Positions 57,377 to 64,000 of a stretch of 64,000 nucleotides of DNA are shown one piece after another. A model generated the notes under the pieces. It saw only the letters and a program-made list of their open reading frames with translations, had not been told where the DNA came from and did not search any database. The position numbers and the translations under genes were made by a program. The stretch is from Cyprinodon diabolis. Taxonomy: Eukaryota > Chordata > Actinopteri > Cyprinodontiformes > Cyprinodontidae. The stretch covers positions 35,114,111 through 35,178,110 of the forward strand of contig CM060081.1 in NCBI GenBank assembly GCA_030533445.1, written 5' to 3'. The number at the start of each line of letters is the position of its first letter. Within the stretch, counting starts at the first letter, position 1.

Positions 57377-59182
57377 GTAGTTGAGAGAGAAACAAAATTC
57401 AAGAAACACATATTTCTATTTATAAATAGAAGTAGCCCATCTGTATAAGTAGTACCTTTAGCATTCAGCTTATCGGCCAGCATATACAGTATAACAGAAG
57501 CCTTCTCTGAGCCAAATAAAATATATAAATTAGCAGCAAGTTTGCTCTCCCTGTTATGCAGACTCAGAACAACTGCCTATTCACATCCTGTAACTATCAA
57601 GAATTGTCTCACCTCATTGTTCTTATAGCTTTTAGTATAACCTTAACTGTGGAGCCAGTTCTGTTTTAGTTAGACTAGTTAGACTTAGGCCTACCTATGC
57701 TCTAGTTGCACATTCAGACAACACTTTTGATAACCTGACTGGGTAGGTGGCAGTGCATCTCCATAACTGAAGCCCTTATGTAGTCTTGGACAGCATTGGT
57801 CAGTTCAGTGGTGAACTAGCAAATGATTCTGAGGCTAAGGCTGATTATTATGAGAAGTGAATGCTGCTCCTTGTTGTTCAATTCAAAACAGGCAAGCTAC
57901 TGTAGTATAACATTCACAGCATTAATCATGCTTTCTGCTGTCAGTGTGAGAAGTGAACATTTTTTGCGATGTGTGTAGGTACAAAAATGCTAATGTCAAA
58001 AACATTTTTCTGTAATGCTCATTTTTGTAGCAGCATTTTTGCATATCTCAGCTTTAGGTGTCAACTGTGTTTCCCTTATGAATGTGCCTCTATGCATGTA
58101 TTTCTACCAGAGATCTAGAGAAGATTTCCTATGTTAGGTATGATGTAGATACAACCATCATTCCTGAAGCCAATCTAATTAGAATTGTGGATAAATGCCA
58201 ACCTTAGAATGGGAGGGATGTATGATGTGAAGAGAGAGAGAGAGAGAGAAAGGGAGAAGAGACCAATGAATCAGACTTTTAAAATAATTCATACAGTGCC
58301 AAAGCACAGATTTGATTACTTTGCAGTGTGTCAGGAGAGTTAATTATCCTAACTCAACAAAGTGAAGAGAACTTGGATAGAGTCAAGTATAGAAAAAGAG
58401 AAGATAAGTTAGGATAAAGCTTCCACTTCAGACAGTCACACTTTAGTTTTTATCTCTTTTCATTGGCTTCCTAAAATTTCGAATTATTTTCTCTTCTATT
58501 CTGTTTTTTCTTCATATTGGTATTTTTCTCTGAGGGGCCTAAACCAGTTAAGTTCCTTTCAAATTATGAATTAAACTTCCACTCTAAGTTTGAAGAAAAT
58601 GAGAACAGCAAAACAGCAGTGAGATTAAAGTCTGCAAACTTTTCAGCAAAAGGAAACTACCTTCTGTCTCCAGCATGCACACATGCAGCCGCAAAATACT
58701 GAGAGAGTGTTGAGGGGAATGTGACTCAGAGTGGCAGTAAAAGTTGGTCACCATTTCAACAGAGGCCTGGTTTTGGGGTAGAGGGGTTCAAATGGGACCT
58801 TGATGAGATAACTCACAGCCAGAAATTAATTGTAGAATAATGGCTAGATCAGTCTCAATTTTCAAAAATACACATATGTGATTCATACATGCACAGGACA
58901 AGATCCACACATGCACAACACGATTCACACAAGCACAAAAAATTGATACAGGCAAGCACACAAGATCCACCAATGCACTGAATAAGATTCACCAAACTAT
59001 TTATGGTCCTAAAACAATTGAAAAAAATGATAAAGTACCAGTGGTCTTTAGACTTCACTGCAAATGTTTGTGGATTTTTGAGACTGCCCTAATGCGCCTT
59101 GATACAGAAATGCATTTTTTTAAGCAGGCAAGGGTTTGTCACCAATCACAAAACTCCCTTGTATAAGCCTTTCACAACAAAG
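57377..59182. other. No gene seen; minor repeats
   Basis: AT-rich flank. It includes a GA run at about 58,230-58,250 and a worn minisatellite at 58,866-58,990. No exon or transposon recognised. Confidence 0.4.
58866..58990. repeat. Imperfect minisatellite
   Basis: About six units of 18-22 bp of the form GAT(T/C)CA(C/T)ACATGCACA(A/G), for example GATTCATACATGCACAGG then GATCCACACATGCACAAC. Confidence 0.65.
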
Positions 59183-59819
59183 TGTTGGGATCTGGGGATG
59201 TACCACCTTCCACCAGCAGAGTGCGCCGTGGGTCTCCTGGGCTGGAGCCCTCCAGCACACCTGAGAAGCATCTACTCATCAGGAGACCTTCCCTTCATAA
59301 ACAGCTGCCAGACCTTCCTTCAATGCCGCAGTGTTGACCTTAGTTTGGTTAGCAACCTGAGCCTCTGATACCTGAAAGACTCTTAGTTGTCTCAAGTGAG
59401 AAAACTGATTCTAACCCTCCTCTGTCTTTGCTCACAGGAAACCTGTCTCAAGCCTGAAGCTCAGGGTGAGCTTAACCTGCCTTCCAGCCCTGGTGAGCCA
59501 AACCTGAAGATTCCTATTTGGATTACCCCTGCTGCTCTCTGTGAAGAGCTGGAAACTCTGATCAAGGTCTGCCATTCAAAGTCAGAAGCTAGACGCTGCA
59601 GCTGCTTGTGCACTCTGCTGAACCAACAGTCTCTGGACCCAACGGTTCCCTCTCTCACAAGAGGAGCCTGGACTCCGTCAAGGTAGACTCAGAATTATCT
59701 TAAAGGACTCATTGATCATCTGTCTGCCCAGCTAATCAAACTATCCATCTCTGCAGACTTCAGTGAACCCAACCCGGACCAGTTCCTGATCCTGTTCATG
59801 TTTTTGTGTCAACAATCTT

Positions 59820-59825
59820 AATAAA
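59820..59825 (+). promoter_or_regulatory. LTR polyadenylation signal
   Basis: AATAAA in the 5' LTR, 55 bp before the MITE insertion. Confidence 0.5.
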
Positions 59826-59883
59826 CTCTGTTAAACTTTTACCCAGCCTCCGTTGTGTTCTGCATGTGGGTTTGAATTAAAAC

Positions 59884-60272
59884 TAGTGTTGCGACGATAC
59901 CATTTTTTGGCCCCGATACCGATACCTGATACCTGGCTGTGCAGTATCGGCCGATACCGATACCATAATAATGTAAAATAATTGCCATCATGGCTTTGTC
60001 AAGCTGCTGCCTACCTTTGTGAAGCAGGAAAATATCTAATACAAAGTGAATCCAGTAGAACTTTTTGATAAAAAGTTCTACTGGATATATATATAATAAA
60101 AATAAAAAGTTTTTATTGCCTACCAGGAGTGGGTGACAATAGTTGAATAAACTTATGGCTCTCAAAATGGTATCGGTGCCCCATTTGTTGGTACTCTCCG
60201 ATACCGATACCACCATTTTAGGGCAGTATCGGTACCCCGTCCGATACTGGTATCGGTATCGGTCCAACACTA
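59884..60272. mobile_element. 389-bp hAT MITE inside the Gypsy LTR
   Basis: Ends TAGTGTTG and CAACACTA are inverted, and ATTAAAAC is repeated exactly at 59,876-59,883 and 60,273-60,280. Long GATACCGATACC-type inverted blocks lie just inside the ends. A perfect hairpin with 17-bp arms (60,050-60,066 and 60,070-60,086, loop GAT) sits inside. Non-coding. Confidence 0.88.
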
Positions 60273-60285
60273 ATTAAAACCAATC

Positions 60286-61348
60286 ATGACAGAACACTGC
60301 GGCCAAACACAAAGCCCAGCAGATCACCTCCGGAGGAGGCTTGAGGAGCAGGACGCTCAAATCCTTGGACATGCGCATACCCTCCGTGAGTTACACACAA
60401 AAGTTGAACATCAGAACCAAATGCTACAAACGTATGCCAGCTACATGGGAAATGCAAATGCCACGCCAGCAGTACGTCCTGTTCCGGATCCACTTCCGCC
60501 TCTAAGGTCACCAGCAGTGACGTCATTTCCTGAGTTCCGTCCGAGTCCGCCTGAAAGATTTTCAGGTAACCAAAAGGATTGTAAGGGATTTTTTGTTTCA
60601 GTGTCGTTTACTTTTTGAGCACTCTCCCGGCAGTTTTCCGAATGATAGGAAAAAGATATCCTTCATTCTCTCTCAACTCACTGGACGAGCTCTTGAATGG
60701 GCGGAGGCAAGGTTCTCTTCAGAGTCCAGTTTTTCTTGTACTTTTTCCGAGTTCATATCTGAGTTTTCCCAAGTATTTAACCATGACTCAGATAAAACAA
60801 TTGATTCCTGAGCCCTGCTAAATTTAAAACAGGGAAATTCTACAGTGGCTGAGTTCTCCATTGACTTCCGGGTTAAAGACGCAGCCTCAGGTTGGAAAGA
60901 GTGTGCACTTAAGAGTGCTTATTTTAAGGCTTTAAATGATAACATCAAAGACGAACTAGCCACAATCGAAGAACCAGCTAGTTTGGAGGACTTAATCCGT
61001 TTAACCATCAGATTGGATAACAGACTCCGAACTAGAAATAACTCTAGACAAAGAAGCCTTAATTTTTCTGTGTCTGCTCCTGCATTTAACAATGCTTCTG
61101 TTTTTTCTGGACCCTCAGAACCCAGTTCCAAGCCAAAGTCTAAAAACATGACTCTTTCTGTGCCTGTCCACGTCTCTCACTCAGATGGAGCGGAGGCCGA
61201 ACCCATGCAGATTGGACACACAAGGATATCCCCTGAGGAAAGACAACAAAGATTTAGAGGAAATCTGTGTCTGTACTGTGGTGAGACTGGCCATTTCATT
61301 GCTTCTTGTCCGGCTAAATCAAAAGCCAGGGCCCATCAGAGGAATTGA
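60286..61348 (+). pseudogene. Gypsy gag pseudogene
   Basis: Begins MTEHCGQTQSPADHLRRRLE at the LTR end. The early part (coiled-coil-like LEEQDAQ..LRELHTK) is in one frame to about 60,590, and the next part is in another frame from 60,593, a shift within a T-rich stretch. A TGA stop at 60,809-60,811 lies in frame. The C-terminal zinc knuckle CLYCGETGHFIASC (C-x2-C-x4-H-x4-C) is intact near 61,270-61,312. The capsid protein is therefore not producible as one chain. Confidence 0.8.
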
Positions 61349-61390
61349 GGAGTCTGACGGGCCATCTGAAAACTGAAAAAAACTCCTCAT

Positions 61391-64000
61391 TTGATGTTGC
61401 CTGCTACCCTTTTTTTCTCCAACCTGAATCTCACCTTATCGGCTTTTATTGACTCTGGGTGTGAAAGAAATCTCATTGATTCAGATCTGGTCCAGCAATT
61501 AAATATTGAGACTGTCCCTTTATCTACGCCTCTCAGAGTATCAGCTATAGATGGAAAGAAGCTTCATCAAGTCACTCATCAGACACAACCCCTAGAACTT
61601 TTAATCTCTGGAAACCATCGTGAAACATTAACATTTTTTTGTTTTTCCTTCTGCATGCTCCCCTCTGGTGCTGGGATTCGAGTGGCTGGAACGTCACAAC
61701 CCCCATATCAACTGGGCTGAACGCCACATTGAGTCTTGGTCCACTTCTTGTCACGAGTCATGTCTTCGTTCTGCGGCTCCTGCTATTCAGTCCCCTAGAG
61801 GTAGGGGGGAGATGGACTCTCCTGACCTTACTTCTGTTCCTCCCGAATATCATGATCTGGCACCAGTCTTCAGTAAGGTTAGTGCGACGTCTCTACCACC
61901 TCACAGATCATATGACTGCGCCATAGATCTACTACCAGGAGCCCCCCTTCCCAGCAGTAGACTATATAACATCTCCAAACCAGAACGCGAAACCATGGAG
62001 AAATATATCAATGAGTCTCTAGCTGCTGGAATTATTCGTCCATCTTCATCTCCCCTTGGTGCTGGTTTCTTTTTCGTGGGTAAGAAAGATGGCTCCCTAA
62101 GACCCTGTATAGACTACAGAGGCTTAAATCAGATAACCGTCAAAAATAAGTACCCCCTACCATTACTGGCATCAGCTTTTGAACCTGTTCAGGGTGCAAC
62201 AGTGTTCACCAAACTCGATTTGAGAAACGCTTATCACCTCCTTAGAATAAGAGAAGGAGACGAATGGAAAACAGCCTTTAAGACCCCCTTAGGCCAATTT
62301 GAGTATTTGGTCATGCCTTTTGGTCTCACAAACGCCCCTGCTTGCTTCCAAGCTCTAGTCAACGACGTCCTCAGAGATTTTTTGAACGTATTCGTTTTTG
62401 TGTACATCGATGATATTTTGATCTACTCCAAGAACCTCTCAGATCACAAGAAACATGTTCGTCTAGTCCTTCAGAGACTTTTGGAAAACAAACTCTTTGT
62501 GAAAGCAGAAAAATGTGAATTTCACCAACCATCTGTCACTTTTTTAGGGTTTGTGCTCGAGGGCGGGCAATTGAAGCCATCCGAAGACAAGATAAAGGCA
62601 GTTCTGGACGGGCCGACACCTGAAAACCGCAAACAGTTTCAGAGATTTCTTGGGTTTGCAAACTTCTACAGACGCTTCATAAGAAACTATAGTCAAACAG
62701 CTCTACCTCTCACAACTCTGACTTCTGTGAAGAAGACTTTTCAATGGACACCTGAAGCCCAGAACGCCTTTGATAAATTAAAAAACCTGTTTTCCAGAGC
62801 ACCCATCCTTATCCAGCCAGATCCCTCTAAGCAGTTTATTTTAGAGGTGGACGCTTCTGACTCCGGTGTTGGAGCTGTTTTATCTCAACAATCTGACTAA
62901 GACCAGAAAACTCACCCCTGTGCATTTTTTTCACGCAGACTCTCACCAGCGGAGCAAAATTATGATGTTGGAGACCGAGAACTTCTTGCCATTAAACTCG
63001 CCCTGGAGGAATGGAGACACTGGCTTGAGGGGGCCGAGCATCCAGTATTAGTTTGGACAGACCACAAAAACCTGGCTTATCTCAAATCGGCAAAACGATC
63101 CAACCCACGTCACTCTAGATGGTCACTATTCTTTTCTCGTTTCAACCTCATCATTTCTTACAGACCTGGTTCCAAGAGCGTCAAGCCCGATTCTCTCTCT
63201 CATCTGTACTCCACTGATCAACCTGAGACACCCGAGCCTGTTCTTCCGGCCTCCTGTACTGTTGGAGTCGTTTCCTGGGAGATCACTGATCTCATCAACT
63301 CTGCCCTAGCCTCTGAACCTGACCCAGGTAACGGCCCTCCAAATAAAACTTATGTTCCATCTTCCGTCAGATCCCGACTGATCCAGTGGAAGCATGCAGC
63401 TAAATTCTCCGCCCATCCTGGAGTGAGCAGAACCATTACCCTCATTACAAGACGTTTCTGGTGGCCATTACTTCACAAAGACGTTAAGGAGTACGTTTTG
63501 GCATGCCCCATCTGCGCCAGAAACAAGACCTCTCATCAACCACCTTCTGGCCTGCTGCATCCTCTACCTGTTCCAACCCGTCCTTGGTCTCATATCGCCG
63601 TAGATTTTGTCACAGGTCTCCCGATTTCCAGAGGTATGTCCACCATTTTAACCATCGTCGACTGTTTTTCCAAGGCCTGTCACTTAATTCCCCTCAGGAA
63701 ACTTCCCACTGCTTTCCAGACGGCCCAGCTTCTCGTGAAGCATGTTTTCCGACTCCATGGTATTCCACAAGAAATCCTCTCTGATCGTGGTCCTCAGTTC
63801 ATCTCACAGGTCTGGAAAGCTTTCTGTTCAGCGTTAAACTGCAAGTCCTTCCTCACCTCTGGTTATCATCCACAGTCTAACGGGCAGACGGAGAGGATGA
63901 ATCAACAACTAGAGTCCACTCTCCGCTGCCTGACATCTAACAACCCTACTGACTGGAGTCAGTTTCTGACCTGGATCGAATACGCCCATAACTCTTTAAA
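61391..64000 (+). pseudogene. Gypsy pol pseudogene (protease, RT, RNase H, integrase; 3' end outside)
   Basis: Protease carries the catalytic FIDSGCERN (DSG). The frame then shifts in a T-run at about 61,634-61,640. RT follows from 61,668, with [33 protein letters not shown] and the catalytic YIDDILIYS (62,403 on). A single TAA at 62,898-62,900 breaks the frame before RNase H ([11 protein letters not shown] lies before it, [11 protein letters not shown] after). From 62,901 to the window end the frame is open: H...HPG...C..C integrase finger, [17 protein letters not shown] and GQTERMNQ hold the D, D and E of the integrase core. At least one shift and one stop make it non-functional as one polyprotein. 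Confidence 0.85.

Larger units (their letters stand above)
59183..60291 (+). repeat. 5' LTR of the Gypsy element, interrupted by a hAT MITE
   Basis: Starts TGTTGGGATCTGGGGATG and ends ATGACA, giving TGTTG...TGACA-type ends. Its native length is about 712 bp once the 397-bp MITE plus duplication is discounted. AATAAA at 59,820-59,825 is a likely polyadenylation signal in the R region. Confidence 0.7.
59183..64000 (+). mobile_element. Ty3/Gypsy LTR retrotransposon (sushi-like), decayed, runs off window
   Basis: Order seen: 5' LTR, gag with a zinc knuckle, protease, reverse transcriptase, RNase H, integrase. The pol order and integrase after RNase H mark Ty3/Gypsy. The sequence style ([14 protein letters not shown] RT, HHCC finger with HPG) resembles fish sushi-like/chromovirus elements. 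Reading frames carry at least two shifts and two stops. The 3' LTR lies beyond 64,000. Confidence 0.85.

Noticed and set aside
59839..60270. 143-codon minus-strand ORF with RYRYQYRTGYRY
   Set aside because: Arises from the GATACCGATACC inverted ends of the hAT MITE.
63503..63784. 93-codon + ORF near the window end
   Set aside because: Out-of-frame shadow of the Gypsy integrase reading frame.

Overview
This window looks like euchromatic DNA from a teleost (ray-finned) fish. It holds the 3' ends of two vertebrate genes that face each other, and its repeats are fish-type: Tc1/mariner, hAT, piggyBac-like and Harbinger-like MITEs, Rex1/L2-type LINE ends, a Penelope GIY-YIG remnant and a sushi-like Ty3/Gypsy element. 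No tRNA, rRNA or CRISPR was seen. The species cannot be named from the sequence alone.

Left part (1-11,860, + strand): the last four coding exons of tox2, an HMG-box nuclear protein. They are the exon that completes the HMG box (4334-4414), a long Pro/Gln/Ser-rich exon (7535-7942), a 149-nt exon (8034-8182) and a short terminal exon ending ...RDKPLYLT (9898-9940). A long 3' UTR follows, with two AATAAA signals. Exon phases fit together throughout. Earlier exons lie upstream of base 1.

Middle (11,860-28,210): an AT-rich intergenic region with decayed repeats, including Tc1 fossils and old dispersed repeats. I found no gene in it.

Right gene (28,212-34,546, - strand): the last six coding exons of an alpha-syntrophin gene (snta1), covering the region after the PDZ domain, the PH domain and the syntrophin-unique C-terminus. 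All boundaries are AG/GT with matching phases. The terminal 93-nt exon (28,212-28,304) was found by searching for the conserved syntrophin tail. The N-terminal and PDZ exons were not found up to 64,000, so either a TE-filled intron of more than about 29 kb separates them or they lie elsewhere.

From 34,850 to 64,000 the DNA is dominated by mobile elements, often nested: (1) an LTR-like fragment abutted by a 1-kb hAT-like element; (2) a TTAA-flanked palindromic MITE; (3) a hAT relic with a broken BED zinc finger; (4) a hAT MITE with a perfect 8-bp duplication; (5) two 3' ends of one LINE family; (6) a structurally intact Tc1 element (DD34E transposase, 343 aa) inside a Harbinger-like MITE; (7) a 3.1-kb foldback element with about 0.7-kb inverted arms built from 60-bp tandem repeats plus a duplicated zinc-ribbon ORF; (8) a decayed Ty3/Gypsy element whose 5' LTR carries a hAT MITE and which runs off the window end.

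The most unusual structure is the foldback element at 54,248-57,376. The most likely functional mobile element is the Tc1 copy at 51,730-52,977.
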